A DNA stretch of 64,000 nt, from assembly GCF_900100485.1 (NCBI RefSeq), contig NZ_FNDH01000008.1, forward strand, positions 44,163 to 108,162. Reading direction: 5' to 3'. This stretch comes from Nitrosomonas sp. Nm132. GTDB lineage: Bacteria > Pseudomonadota > Gammaproteobacteria > Burkholderiales > Nitrosomonadaceae. A program made the translations under genes and the position numbers. A model generated the notes under the pieces. That model saw only the letters and a list, made by a program, of their open reading frames with translations. It had not been told where the DNA came from and ran no database searches. Shown here piece by piece: positions 56,080-64,000 of this stretch (position 1 is the stretch's first letter; each line of letters begins with the position of its first letter).

Positions 56080-57225
56080 ATGAATACCAGTAATCCGCCT
56101 CTTATTGCACATGTTATTCATCATCTCGGTGTCGGCGGGTTAGAAAATGGTTTGGTGAATCTGATTAATACTATCCCTCCAGAGCGCTACCGACATGCCA
56201 TTATATGCCTCAAAGGATATTCTGATTTTCATCGGCGAATCAAAAGAAGAGATGTGGTAATTATTGCGCTGAATAAGCGTGAGGGGAGTGATTTTAAGGT
56301 TTACTCCAATCTTTTTAAGTTATTCAAGCAACTTAAGCCGGATATTGTGCATACTCGTAATCTTGCCACGATGGAAGGGCAGATCCTTGCTGCTTTGGCA
56401 GGAGTAAAAGCCCGTGTGCACGGAGAGCATGGTCGGGATATCTTTGATCTTGAGGGTAAGAGTCGTAAATATAATTTATTGAGAAAAGCAATTTGTCCTT
56501 TTATCAATCATTTTATTGCTGTCAGTAAAGATCTGGAAAAATGGTTAATTAATACGGTAAAAGTAAATCCAAGCGACATTGATCAAATTTATAACGGTGT
56601 GGATAGCTTACGCTTCTGCCCAAACTTCGATCTCCCTCCTATAGCTACTCCTCATGGCTTTATCAATAAGAATTCTTTTGTCATTGGGAGTGTTGGGAGA
56701 ATGGCCGAGGTAAAGGACTATCCTAATTTGGTTCAGGCCTTCTTGCTAATGTTGAACAGGATTCCAGAAGCAAGCAAGCGGTTGCGACTTCTCATTGTGG
56801 GGGAGGGAGAAGCGCGAGAAAAATGCATTACAATGCTACGTAGTGCAAAGGCTGAGGATTTAGCCTGGCTTCCTGGCGAGCGTACCGATATCCCTGAATT
56901 AATGCGCGTTATGGATCTATTTGTGCTGCCATCGTTGGGTGAAGGAATTTCCAATACTATTCTCGAGGCAATGTCTAGCAGTCTGCCAGTAGTAGCAACC
57001 AAAGTTGGGGGAAATATCGAGCTGGTAAAAGAGGATCAAACTGGAAAGCTCATACCGCCAGGAGATCCTGAAATACTGGCTGAGGCGATATTTGAATATT
57101 ATAGAAACCAGGATCTGCTTACAAGACATGGATATGCTGCACGTCAGCTGATTGAGTGTGGTTTTAGTATGGATGCGATGACCAACAGTTATCTTAAGGT
57201 CTATGATAGAGTTCTTGGATTATGA
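56080..57225 (+). CDS. XrtA-associated glycosyltransferase (TIGR03088-like)
   Basis: A 381-aa GT4 glycosyltransferase: PPLIAHVIHHLGVGGLENGLVNLIN at the start; DIVHTRNLATMEGQILAALAGVKARVHGEHGRD; FVIGSVGRMAEVKDYPNLVQAF; and the donor-site LFVLPSLGEGISNTILEAMSSSLPVVATKVGGNIELV (E-x7-E). Second transferase of the XrtA locus. There are 89 nt between it and the exosortase stop. Confidence 0.92.
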   Translation: MNTSNPPLIAHVIHHLGVGGLENGLVNLINTIPPERYRHAIICLKGYSDFHRRIKRRDVVIIALNKREGSDFKVYSNLFKLFKQLKPDIVHTRNLATMEGQILAALAGVKARVHGEHGRDIFDLEGKSRKYNLLRKAICPFINHFIAVSKDLEKWLINTVKVNPSDIDQIYNGVDSLRFCPNFDLPPIATPHGFINKNSFVIGSVGRMAEVKDYPNLVQAFLLMLNRIPEASKRLRLLIVGEGEAREKCITMLRSAKAEDLAWLPGERTDIPELMRVMDLFVLPSLGEGISNTILEAMSSSLPVVATKVGGNIELVKEDQTGKLIPPGDPEILAEAIFEYYRNQDLLTRHGYAARQLIECGFSMDAMTNSYLKVYDRVLGL

Positions 57226-57291
57226 AACAAAGATTTGCTGGCTGGTAGAAGGGGTCGGTAAAGAGAGAATAAATATGAAGGGGAAATGATC

Positions 57292-59226
57292 ATGTGCGGA
57301 ATCGTGGGCATATTTGATACGCACAGTAAAAATGAAATCAGCCGGCAACTGCTTAATGGCATGAATCAGACCCAGGTTCATCGTGGACCAGATGAGGGAG
57401 AATTATATACCGAGCCGGGTATTGGTCTGGGTCATCGTCGCTTATCCATAATGGATGTTTCCAGTGGGCAGCAACCTCTTTTTAACGAAGATGGTAGTGT
57501 TGTCGTGGTTTTTAATGGTGAAATATACAATTATCAAGAGCTGGCTAAAGAGCTTGCCGAACTAGGCCATCATTTTCGCACACATTGTGATACTGAGGTA
57601 ATTGTGCATGGCTGGGAAGAATGGGGCGAGCAATGTGTCAATCGATTTCGTGGTATGTTTGCTTTTGGTTTGTGGGATCGTAATCGAGATACGCTTTTTG
57701 TGGCCCGTGATAGGCTGGGCATCAAGCCGCTCTATTATGCATTACTAGCCAACGGATTATTCATTTTCGCATCCGAGCTTAAAGCGCTACTTGCTCATCC
57801 TGACTTCGTAAGAGAAATGGATGCACGGGCAATTGAAGATTACTTTGCCTATGGATATATCCCTGAACCCAAAACCATTTTTAGGCATGCGCATAAGCTT
57901 CTACCGGGTCATATCTTGACGCTACAAAGTGGCCAGCAGTCGTTGCAACCTCGCCAATATTGGGATATTCCATTTCAGTTACATGGCGCGATGGAAGAAC
58001 GAGAAATTCAGGATGAGCTGATTATCCGACTGCGCGAAGCTGTCGGTAGTCATCTCATGAGCGAAGTACCCTTGGGGGCTTTTCTTTCGGGAGGAGTGGA
58101 TTCCAGCGCTGTCGTCGCCATGATGGGAGGGTTAATGAAGGATCCCGTTAATACCTGCTCGATTTCTTTTTCTGATCCAGCCTTCGATGAATCAGACTAT
58201 GCCCAGAAAGTGGCTGAGCGCTATCATACTTGCCATTATGTTGATCAAGTAGAACAGGATGACTTTGATCTTATTGACAAATTGGCGTCATTATATGATG
58301 AGCCTTTTGCCGATAGTTCGGCTATGCCAACTTACCGAGTCTGTGCGCTTGCCAGAAAGCGAGTAACTGTTGCGTTATCTGGTGATGGAGGGGATGAAAA
58401 TTTCGCTGGATATCGCCGTTATCGTTGGCATATGTACGAAGAACAATTGAGATCCAGATTACCTATTGGGTTGCGTAAACCTTTGTTTGGCTTGTTAGGG
58501 TACCTTTATCCCAAGGCAGATTGGGCACCAAGATTTTTGCGTGCCAAGGCTACTTTTGAAACCTTGGCGCGTGATTCAGTAGAAGGCTATTTTCATAGTG
58601 TATCCATTATGGACGATAAAATGCGTCAGCGTTTGTTCAGTCCATCTTTTAAGAATAGTCTGCAAGACTATCGGGCTGTTGAAATATTACGTGGTTATGC
58701 GGATAAAAGCCCGACGCAGGATCCGCTATCACTCATCCAGTACCTGGATATGAAAACCTATCTCGTTGGTGACATTCTGACTAAAGTTGATCGTGCTAGC
58801 ATGGCGCATTCTTTAGAGGTGCGCGTGCCACTATTAGATCACAAACTGGTTGAATGGATTTCTGGGATTCCAGCCTCCTTGAAGTTACATAATCATGAAG
58901 GAAAATACATTCTTAAGAAGGCATTGGAAGATTATCTTCCTGATGACGTGCTTTATCGTAATAAAATGGGATTTGCAGTGCCGCTGGCGAAATGGTTCAG
59001 GGGCGAGCTACGCGAGAGGGTGCGCAAATCCTTGCTCAGTAAAACTTTGGCAGAAACAGGTATCTTTAATATGAATTTTATTGAGGAAATGCTTGATCAG
59101 CATCAATCGGGAAGGAGGGATTACAGTGCGCCGTTGTGGACACTGCTTATGTTTGAATCTTTTCTGCGTAATACGTTTCATCTAGAAAAAGCATTCTCTG
59201 ACGCGTTGGTTTTTAAGGTTGTATAA
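57292..59226 (+). CDS. XrtA-system asparagine synthase-like amidotransferase
   Basis: A 644-aa class II glutamine amidotransferase with an asparagine-synthase C-terminal half (TIGR03108 pattern). MCGIVGIFDTH gives the N-terminal catalytic Cys2, so the start must be the ATG at 57292, not the ATG two codons earlier. Glutaminase residues RGPDEGELY, FNGEIYNYQEL; synthetase P-loop LGAFLSGGVDSSAVVAMM; then ALSGDGGDENFAGYRRYRW and DRASMAHSLEVRVPLLDH. It probably amidates an uronic acid or acyl group on the EPS. Last intact gene of the XrtA locus. Confidence 0.93.
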   Translation: MCGIVGIFDTHSKNEISRQLLNGMNQTQVHRGPDEGELYTEPGIGLGHRRLSIMDVSSGQQPLFNEDGSVVVVFNGEIYNYQELAKELAELGHHFRTHCDTEVIVHGWEEWGEQCVNRFRGMFAFGLWDRNRDTLFVARDRLGIKPLYYALLANGLFIFASELKALLAHPDFVREMDARAIEDYFAYGYIPEPKTIFRHAHKLLPGHILTLQSGQQSLQPRQYWDIPFQLHGAMEEREIQDELIIRLREAVGSHLMSEVPLGAFLSGGVDSSAVVAMMGGLMKDPVNTCSISFSDPAFDESDYAQKVAERYHTCHYVDQVEQDDFDLIDKLASLYDEPFADSSAMPTYRVCALARKRVTVALSGDGGDENFAGYRRYRWHMYEEQLRSRLPIGLRKPLFGLLGYLYPKADWAPRFLRAKATFETLARDSVEGYFHSVSIMDDKMRQRLFSPSFKNSLQDYRAVEILRGYADKSPTQDPLSLIQYLDMKTYLVGDILTKVDRASMAHSLEVRVPLLDHKLVEWISGIPASLKLHNHEGKYILKKALEDYLPDDVLYRNKMGFAVPLAKWFRGELRERVRKSLLSKTLAETGIFNMNFIEEMLDQHQSGRRDYSAPLWTLLMFESFLRNTFHLEKAFSDALVFKVV

Positions 59227-59269
59227 CTAATATTTTTTAAAATGCTAATTTTTCTATTCTTTTTAGAGA

Positions 59270-59790
59270 AGGTATGAAGAATGAATGAGAGGGATGCAGC
59301 CAGAAGCGCACAAAGTACAGAACCTTAGATGTAAGAATTAATCGGATTGTTTACGGGATTTGCTGCGTGATGCGGTCGTTTTGGATTTTCTCTGTGGCAC
59401 CGCTCGTTTAGCTAAAGAACTTTTAAAATCAGGATTAAGAATTCATGGGGCAGATATTTCTGCAGAGATGCTTGAGGTAGCAAAAGAGCGGCTCTTCGGT
59501 TATGGTGGCCGCGGTAATACTGAAGTTATGGATGTATTCGAATTAACCAGGAATGATCAACAATTTAAAGCTGCTATTTGTACGCGTGTTTTAATGCATT
59601 TTCTCCTAAGGAGCTGATGGCATTTTGACGTGAGATCACGTCAGTTGTACGAAAAAGAATCGTGATTAATCATTTGCTGGGTTCACCCTGTCAGTATCTT
59701 AGGCGCTGGATAAGAAGATAATATTCGGCCACCCCGAGTCTGTTTATTTCCCATTACTAATAGAGCGCGCAAGCGTCTCAATCTTTTAAT
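59270..59790 (+). pseudogene. SAM-dependent methyltransferase pseudogene
   Basis: The open stretch at 59360-59617 gives VVLDFLCGTARLAKELLKSGLRIHGADISAEMLEVAKERL, a class I methyltransferase motif-I region with the usual D-x-GCGTG core altered. It stops at MHFLLRS, but one base shift restores MHFSPKELMAF; then a TGA and, past it, REITSVVRKRIVINHLLG in frame. After a TAA another shift gives IIFGHPESVYFP. At least two frameshifts and an in-frame stop break the gene. The 5' end is also damaged. Probably once part of the EPS locus. Confidence 0.8.
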
Positions 59791-59829
59791 GTGAAGTAGT
59801 TTATATTTATTGCTGAGAGAATCGATTAA

Positions 59830-60816
59830 ATGAGAACAACGTTATTACGTTGGAGCTGTAAAAATTATTCTTTCTGGAACCTCCCTTGCTACGCGTGCGG
59901 CAGTTGTCTAGGATGGCGAATTCTATCCTGCAGTAAGCGTAGCAATTCATTTATAGCTAATGTAATTTGTCTAAAGTGTAATGCTAAACAGTTTCTCAAA
60001 AGAAATCGTTCACTTAAGACTGAGTCTAATGCTGTTTTATCTGAGTATCAAATGCTCAGAAAGTTAGATGGGGGTATTAGAGTTGGGTACCCTTTTTTGC
60101 TACCCCGCGCTTATAATTATTCTGCTGAAAACTATTCATTCTCTAGAGAATTTGTTGAAGGAGAGTCTATAGATGAGCGACTACTTCGCTCAGAAAACAG
60201 GCAATCTTTTGAGGATTGTCTAAGTGCCTCGGCGACTTGGCTGCGAGGCCTGCATGAGGCGCCTATTGCGCATTTGTGTAGTCAGGGAAGCGATTACTTA
60301 ACAATGCTGCGGCAATTGGAATTAGACCTCGGTTTTCTAATCAATAGCACCCCAACTGTAGTTTTAGCATTAGGGTTTATGCAATCTACTTTAAATAAAA
60401 TCAATAAACTTACAGAGAGACATGTGCCACTTCATGGTGATTTTAAAGCATCAAATTTAATCATTACATCAGATGGACGAGTGTATGGAATTGATTTTAG
60501 TCCTCGATTCAATAATCCCAGTGCTATGGACATCGCTCAGTTTGTTGTTGACCTGTTACTTAAACGACATCAAATAAAGGTACTTACTCGCGATATAGGT
60601 ATAGCGGATATTTTTGATATTTTTTTAAAAGCTTATTATGGGAATCTTAGTCAAAAAAATAAGTACCCAATCACATGGTGGTTACTCTACTTTCTGTTTT
60701 CCCATTGGAAGAATGAGCTAAGAAGCCATAAACCTAAGTTTCTTGTCAATCGTTATTACATGTCAATCTTGGCGGATATCATGGCATTCTGTAGCAATAA
60801 CTTGGATTACCAGTAA
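59830..60816 (+). CDS. Phosphotransferase-like (APH fold) protein with suspect N-terminus
   Basis: A 328-aa frame. The C-terminal two-thirds look like an aminoglycoside/choline kinase-like enzyme: SFSREFVEGESIDERLL, VPLHGDFKASNLIITSDGRVYGIDFSP with the catalytic HGD-x4-N and the Mg-binding DF. The first 60 or so residues (MRTTLLRWSCKNYSFWNLPCYACG) do not look like a kinase N-lobe; another frame over the same bases reads EQRYYVGAVKIILSGTSLATRAAVV before a stop. So the 5' part is probably frameshifted and the gene may be inactive. Confidence 0.65.
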   Translation: MRTTLLRWSCKNYSFWNLPCYACGSCLGWRILSCSKRSNSFIANVICLKCNAKQFLKRNRSLKTESNAVLSEYQMLRKLDGGIRVGYPFLLPRAYNYSAENYSFSREFVEGESIDERLLRSENRQSFEDCLSASATWLRGLHEAPIAHLCSQGSDYLTMLRQLELDLGFLINSTPTVVLALGFMQSTLNKINKLTERHVPLHGDFKASNLIITSDGRVYGIDFSPRFNNPSAMDIAQFVVDLLLKRHQIKVLTRDIGIADIFDIFLKAYYGNLSQKNKYPITWWLLYFLFSHWKNELRSHKPKFLVNRYYMSILADIMAFCSNNLDYQ

Positions 60817-60862
60817 TTCATCATGTTGTGTCTAGAAGAAATTGGGAAAACATACGGCAGAT

Positions 60863-61122
60863 TGAAGTGATACCCCAAAACTGGACAGGCCGTCAAACTT
60901 TGGTGATACTCATAGGGGAGAGCGATGAGCATGGGCAAGAAACGCAAACAATATTTCAGTGAATTCAAGGCAAAAGTAGCACTGGCAGCAATTCGTGAAG
61001 ATGAAACAGTTTCGCAACTACATCCCCGTTATGGTTTACATCCTACGCAGACCAATAGAAGCTTTTTTACAGCATCGGATAGCATCAGATCATTACAAAC
61101 TAGAATTGCGCGTATTTGTTAA
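60863..61122 (+). mobile_element. IS3-family element fragment (left end plus truncated OrfA)
   Basis: The terminal repeat TGAAGTGATACCCCAAAACT followed by GGACAGG starts at 60863. A frame from 60925 to 61122 reads MSMGKKRKQYFSEFKAKVALAAIREDETVSQLHPRYGLHPTQ, the N-terminal helix-turn-helix of an IS3-family OrfA, then breaks into unrelated residues and stops. OrfB and the right end are missing. Non-functional remnant between the decayed EPS genes and the phosphatase. Confidence 0.82.
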
Positions 61123-61225
61123 TTGATAATTTCCAAATTATCGGTAGCGTCTGAGTGCAGAAATTTCATGTGCGATGAGTATAATAAGAAAAGATTTTAT
61201 ATTATTAAAACAAGTAGCAGAAAAA

Positions 61226-61720
61226 ATGAATCAAAACGAAAAAATTAAAGTTCTCTTTGTTTGTATGGGTAATATTTGCAGATCACCTACTGCAGATGCG
61301 GTGTTTAAGCATCAAGTCAGAGCTGCCGGTTTGGAGAAGCAGATTTACGTCGATTCGGCTGGCACGCACGCTTACCATATCGATGAGCCCCCTGATAAGC
61401 GTGCACAAAAAGTGGCACTGACAAGAGGGTATAACATGCGGGAGTTGCGTGCTCGCACCGTAGAACCGAATGATTTTGAAGAGTTTCACTACATCCTGGC
61501 AATGGATAAAAACAATCTTGCTGTACTTCACGATCGCTGCCCGCAACAATATAGCCACAAGCTTGATTTACTAATGCGATACAGCAGTCAATGGGACAGT
61601 TATCAGGAAATAGCGGATCCTTATTATGGTGGAAGTCATGGATTTGAAATGGTGCTTGATTTAGTGGAAGATGCTAATGAGGGGCTGCTAAAGCATATTC
61701 TTAGTCAGGGTCAGGGGTGA
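61226..61720 (+). CDS. Low-molecular-weight protein-tyrosine phosphatase
   Basis: A 164-aa LMW-PTP. The signature VLFVCMGNICRSPTADAVF carries the C-x5-R-S loop at about residues 14-21, and the general acid Asp is in EIADPYYGGSHGFE near residue 131. Such phosphatases commonly remove phosphate from BY-kinases of capsule/EPS loci, so the kinase at 47.8-48.7 kb is its likely target (inference; the genes are 12.5 kb apart). The ATG at 61226 suits the family; an in-frame ATG at 61175 would add 17 residues. Confidence 0.93.
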   Translation: MNQNEKIKVLFVCMGNICRSPTADAVFKHQVRAAGLEKQIYVDSAGTHAYHIDEPPDKRAQKVALTRGYNMRELRARTVEPNDFEEFHYILAMDKNNLAVLHDRCPQQYSHKLDLLMRYSSQWDSYQEIADPYYGGSHGFEMVLDLVEDANEGLLKHILSQGQG

Positions 61721-61745
61721 TGTATCCAGCATCAAAGTCTTAAAC

Positions 61746-61772
61746 TTTTTTCCGGTAACAATCGGAGAAAAA
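61746..61772 (+). terminator. Probable intrinsic terminator after the LMW phosphatase
   Basis: TTTTTTCCG (61746-61754) pairs with CGGAGAAAA (61763-61771), one G-U pair, 8-nt loop, followed by a short T tract (61773-61776). It lies about 25 nt after the phosphatase stop. A second small hairpin ATTACATC/GATGTAAT is at 61872-61890 with a pyrimidine-rich tail. Confidence 0.5.
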
Positions 61773-62054
61773 TTTTGATATCATGCATAGTGATAATTTT
61801 CTATAAATAAGACATTTCTCACCCACTTACTCCTTAAAAATCGATCATACCAAGTACTTCTGCATTTTAAGATTACATCTTTGATGTAATTTCTCTTTCT
61901 TTGCGCTTCTTTTCCTGCTGTCTTATCCTAAGGCTTCTCAATTTACATAAGAATTAAAGTTCCAATTTCGTCTTTATATTGACTGTTACGCTGTCTATCC
62001 TACTGATTCCGGGCCTCGGTAGTTCAAGCTGGTTTATGTCAGAGAGATTCCACA

Positions 62055-62083
62055 TTGACCCGACCTTGTGTTATGTGTAAAGT
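62055..62083 (+). promoter_or_regulatory. Predicted sigma-70 promoter for the porin-like gene
   Basis: TTGACC at 62055-62060 and TAAAGT at 62078-62083 with an ideal 17-nt spacer, about 80 nt upstream of the ATG. A strong purine-rich ribosome binding site, AAAGAGGGGGAG, precedes the start at 62164. Confidence 0.5.
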
Positions 62084-62163
62084 CAAATCCTTGCGCGAAA
62101 TAAGGTTATTAACTTTTTATTTTTTGTGTTTCTAACTAATAAATTCAGGGAAAGAGGGGGAGA

Positions 62164-63522
62164 ATGAGGATTAATTCTAAATACAAGAATCAGATAATCC
62201 TTACTGCGGTTGGGGGATTGTTATTATTTGGTATGAATTCAACGGCTGTTCAAGCAAATACCGTCATGAATTTTCTTGATCAATATGGTCTTAAAGTTGG
62301 TGGCTGGATTCATGGCGGAGCAACTTTTAATCCGTATCAGACCGATGGATTTAACGGTCCTGTTACCTTTGCAGATCAAGCTAACCGGTTCCAGTTAAAC
62401 CAGCTTAATTTGTTCATTGAACGGCCTGTAGTGTCAGAAGGGAGTTCATGGGATATAGGTTTCCGGGCTGATTTTCTGTTCGGTACGGATGCTATTTTCG
62501 CGCAAGCTTTTGGGAGCCCCGCATTTGATGTAAATAATGGGAGACCTTTAAGTGACAGGGGCAACTGGGATCTTGATATTTGTTGTAACTCTAGTCGTAC
62601 CTATGGTATCGCTTTTCCACAAGCCTTTGTAGAAGTATATGCACCAATTACAGACAGCAAAGGTCTGAACGTAAAAGTTGGTCACTTTTATACATCGATT
62701 GGTTATGAATCGGTTCCGGCGCCTAATAACTTCTTCTATACCCACGCTTACACCATGCAATATGGTGAACCTTTTACGCATACCGGGATATTGAGTGAAT
62801 ATGCCATTACCGATAATTGGTCTGTGAAGGCTGGAGCGCTTACGGGGAGTGCTACAGGTGGCTGGGATGGTAATTTTGATAAACAATTGGCCAACTGGGG
62901 CGGGATAGGTGGTGTAAGTTGGACGAGCGATGATGGCAATACCTCTCTTGATATTAGCGGTACTGGGAGTACAACTTCCACCCGGAACAGTAGCTTCTGG
63001 GGAATGTTCAGTATCGTGCTGAAACATATGATTACCGAAAGAACCCATTTTATTTTGCAACATGATCATGGTTTTGCTGATAACGTCCTGCTCAATAACC
63101 TCCACTATACTAATGTAAACAAAAATGCCGAGTGGTATGGAATTAATCTGCACTTATATTATGATGTGACATCTAACTTATCAGTGGGTGTGCGGGGTGA
63201 GTGGTTCCGCGACAGGGATGGCTTCCGTGTATTTTCACCAGGTAGGGTTGCCGCTGCGACTAATCACCTGGGCCAGAGCTACGCTTTGGGCGGCGCAACC
63301 CAACTTGCTACGAGCACACCTGCTGATTATTATGCAGTAACACTGGGTTTGAATTGGAAGCCGGCAAGCATGTTCAATTTTACCAATAGCCTGCGGCAGT
63401 TGAACATTCGTCCAAACTTTCGCTACGATGTGGCAGACCCACTTCATGGGTCAGCCTATAGACCATTTGGCGGTAATAACGATCAGGTCTTGTTGTCACT
63501 TGATGCAATATTGCCCTTTTAA
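62164..63522 (+). CDS. Outer-membrane beta-barrel porin-like protein (BBP2 type)
   Basis: A 452-aa outer-membrane protein. Signal peptide at residues about 1-32 (cut near VQANT). The mature part is built of strand-like repeats: GLKVGGWIHGGATFNPYQ, RFQLNQLNLFIERPV, WDIGFRADFLFGTDAIFAQ, FPQAFVEVYAPITDSKGLNVKVGHFYTSIGYE, and a terminal VLLSLDAILPF ending in Phe as outer-membrane barrels do. It fits the putative BBP2 (OmpL-like) porin group. The substrate is unknown. Confidence 0.85.
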   Translation: MRINSKYKNQIILTAVGGLLLFGMNSTAVQANTVMNFLDQYGLKVGGWIHGGATFNPYQTDGFNGPVTFADQANRFQLNQLNLFIERPVVSEGSSWDIGFRADFLFGTDAIFAQAFGSPAFDVNNGRPLSDRGNWDLDICCNSSRTYGIAFPQAFVEVYAPITDSKGLNVKVGHFYTSIGYESVPAPNNFFYTHAYTMQYGEPFTHTGILSEYAITDNWSVKAGALTGSATGGWDGNFDKQLANWGGIGGVSWTSDDGNTSLDISGTGSTTSTRNSSFWGMFSIVLKHMITERTHFILQHDHGFADNVLLNNLHYTNVNKNAEWYGINLHLYYDVTSNLSVGVRGEWFRDRDGFRVFSPGRVAAATNHLGQSYALGGATQLATSTPADYYAVTLGLNWKPASMFNFTNSLRQLNIRPNFRYDVADPLHGSAYRPFGGNNDQVLLSLDAILPF

Positions 63523-63562
63523 ATCAGCAGTCTTAAGGAGAGAGCGAATTGTTAAAATATTC

Positions 63563-63590
63563 AAGAAATGCACCTTCAGGTGCATTTCTT
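63563..63590 (+). terminator. Intrinsic terminator after the porin-like gene
   Basis: A perfect 13-bp stem AAGAAATGCACCT (63563-63575) with AGGTGCATTTCTT (63578-63590), 2-nt loop, followed by TTATCC. About 40 nt after the stop. A-rich and T-rich flanks make it potentially bidirectional. Confidence 0.8.
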
Positions 63591-63723
63591 TTATCCGCTA
63601 CTGTTTTTGGGATACCCTAACCCATCTTTAACATCATATTTTAAAAAATCATAACAATCATGATGTTACAAGTCAAAAAATGATCGTAAGGCACTACATT
63701 TGATTTTTTCTGTTACATCAAGC

Positions 63724-64000
63724 TTATACGTATGTCTTGATAACTCCTCCTGCTAGCGGATCTAAGTTTAGCGCCTGGTAGATAGCGGCCAGTTCCGGCT
63801 CCGTACGTGTAGCCTTGCGCACATGCAAAGTGCGGCCATCGGCACACCGGAAAGAGGCAGTCACCCGCTGTTGTACGGACAAAATATCACGCAAACTGCG
63901 CCAGCGCGCCTTGATGCCTTGTGCCTGCAATTGCCGACGAATGATTTGCACCAACTGGTAAGCTAAGACCGTGATGAAGAGATGGCCGTCAACCCGGTGT
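63724..64000 (-). mobile_element. IS1634-type transposase, 3' end only (cut by the window edge)
   Basis: The frame continues off the right edge. The visible C-terminus reads HRVDGHLFITVLAYQLVQII, RRQLQAQGIKARWRSL, RDILSVQQRVTASFRCADGRTLHVRKATRTEPELAAIYQALNL. This is the end of a DDE transposase of the IS1634 (IS4-like) group, with the RVDGHLFI segment that follows the last catalytic Glu. About 92 residues are seen. The terminal inverted repeat should lie between 63.6 and 63.72 kb, but the partner end is outside the window, so it could not be delimited. Confidence 0.8.

Larger units (their letters stand above)
61721..62163. other. Intergenic region upstream of the porin-like gene
   Basis: A 443-bp gap without a credible gene. 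It holds the phosphatase terminator, a second small hairpin near 61880 and the predicted porin promoter at 62055-62083. No RNA gene was recognised. Confidence 0.5.

Noticed and set aside
62548..63153. 201-aa minus-strand frame inside the porin-like gene
   Set aside because: Antisense to a clear signal-peptide-bearing barrel protein; no motif and no ribosome binding site of note.
63640..63723. Candidate terminal repeats of the right-edge IS element (TGATGTTACA... and TGTTACATCA)
   Set aside because: The two look like an imperfect inverted pair, but the other element end is outside the window, so the boundary cannot be fixed.

Overview
The window looks like chromosome from a betaproteobacterium close to Nitrosomonas (Nitrosomonadaceae). 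This is an inference from the mix of conserved genes, the complete exosortase A (XrtA) exopolysaccharide locus with a PEP-CTERM substrate, a TIGR04073-type protein, and the moderate, AT-leaning base composition. No rRNA, tRNA or CRISPR array was seen. No ammonia-oxidation gene lies in the window, so the genus is not proven.

Layout. Positions 1-11.8 kb are housekeeping: the end of ffh, a DUF192 gene, dut, coaBC, radC, rpmB-rpmG, an AMIN-domain amidase, tsaE, queG, a TIGR04073 protein, and divergent glnS and lysS. Positions 11.9-13.5 kb are a scar: a truncated IS630 transposase, an IS3-like end, and a GC-rich segment in which an intact restriction-endonuclease-like gene sits between two gene remnants. 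Positions 13.5-19.4 kb (minus strand) are a tightly packed seven-gene operon: a KdsB-like cytidylyltransferase, HpcH aldolase, 2-hydroxyacid dehydrogenase, epimerase, HAD phosphatase, 6-phosphogluconolactonase-like protein and PhoX/DUF839 protein. It reads like a route to a CMP-activated keto-deoxy sugar. Divergently, 19.7-24.5 kb carries two paralogous GT-B-like transferases around an FkbM methyltransferase, then an O-antigen-ligase-like membrane protein.

Positions 24.6-37.1 kb hold small accessory genes, the rpsP-rimM-trmD-rplS operon, a GlcF-like Fe-S protein, coq7, and algH-ruvX-pyrR-pyrB-pyrC', where PyrC' lacks the catalytic HxH, followed by oligopeptidase A. Positions 37.2-44.5 kb hold a PEP-CTERM protein with a sigma-54-like promoter, a secreted subtilase, mlaA, htpX, a rubredoxin/reductase pair and exoD. 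After a nearly 1-kb intergenic region containing a 174-bp near-perfect palindrome, 45.4-59.2 kb is the canonical XrtA EPS operon: export, chain length, tyrosine kinase, outer-membrane protein, ATPase, deacetylase, FemAB, two glycosyltransferases, exosortase A-EpsI and amidotransferase. Its downstream end is decaying: a methyltransferase pseudogene, a phosphotransferase with a suspect N-terminus and an IS3 fragment, followed by an LMW tyrosine phosphatase that may oppose the kinase. A BBP2-like porin and the 3' end of an IS1634-type transposase close the window.

Functional picture: two surface-carbohydrate systems (a CMP-sugar/O-antigen-type locus and the XrtA exopolysaccharide locus) flank conserved genes, and insertion-sequence debris marks the edges of both.
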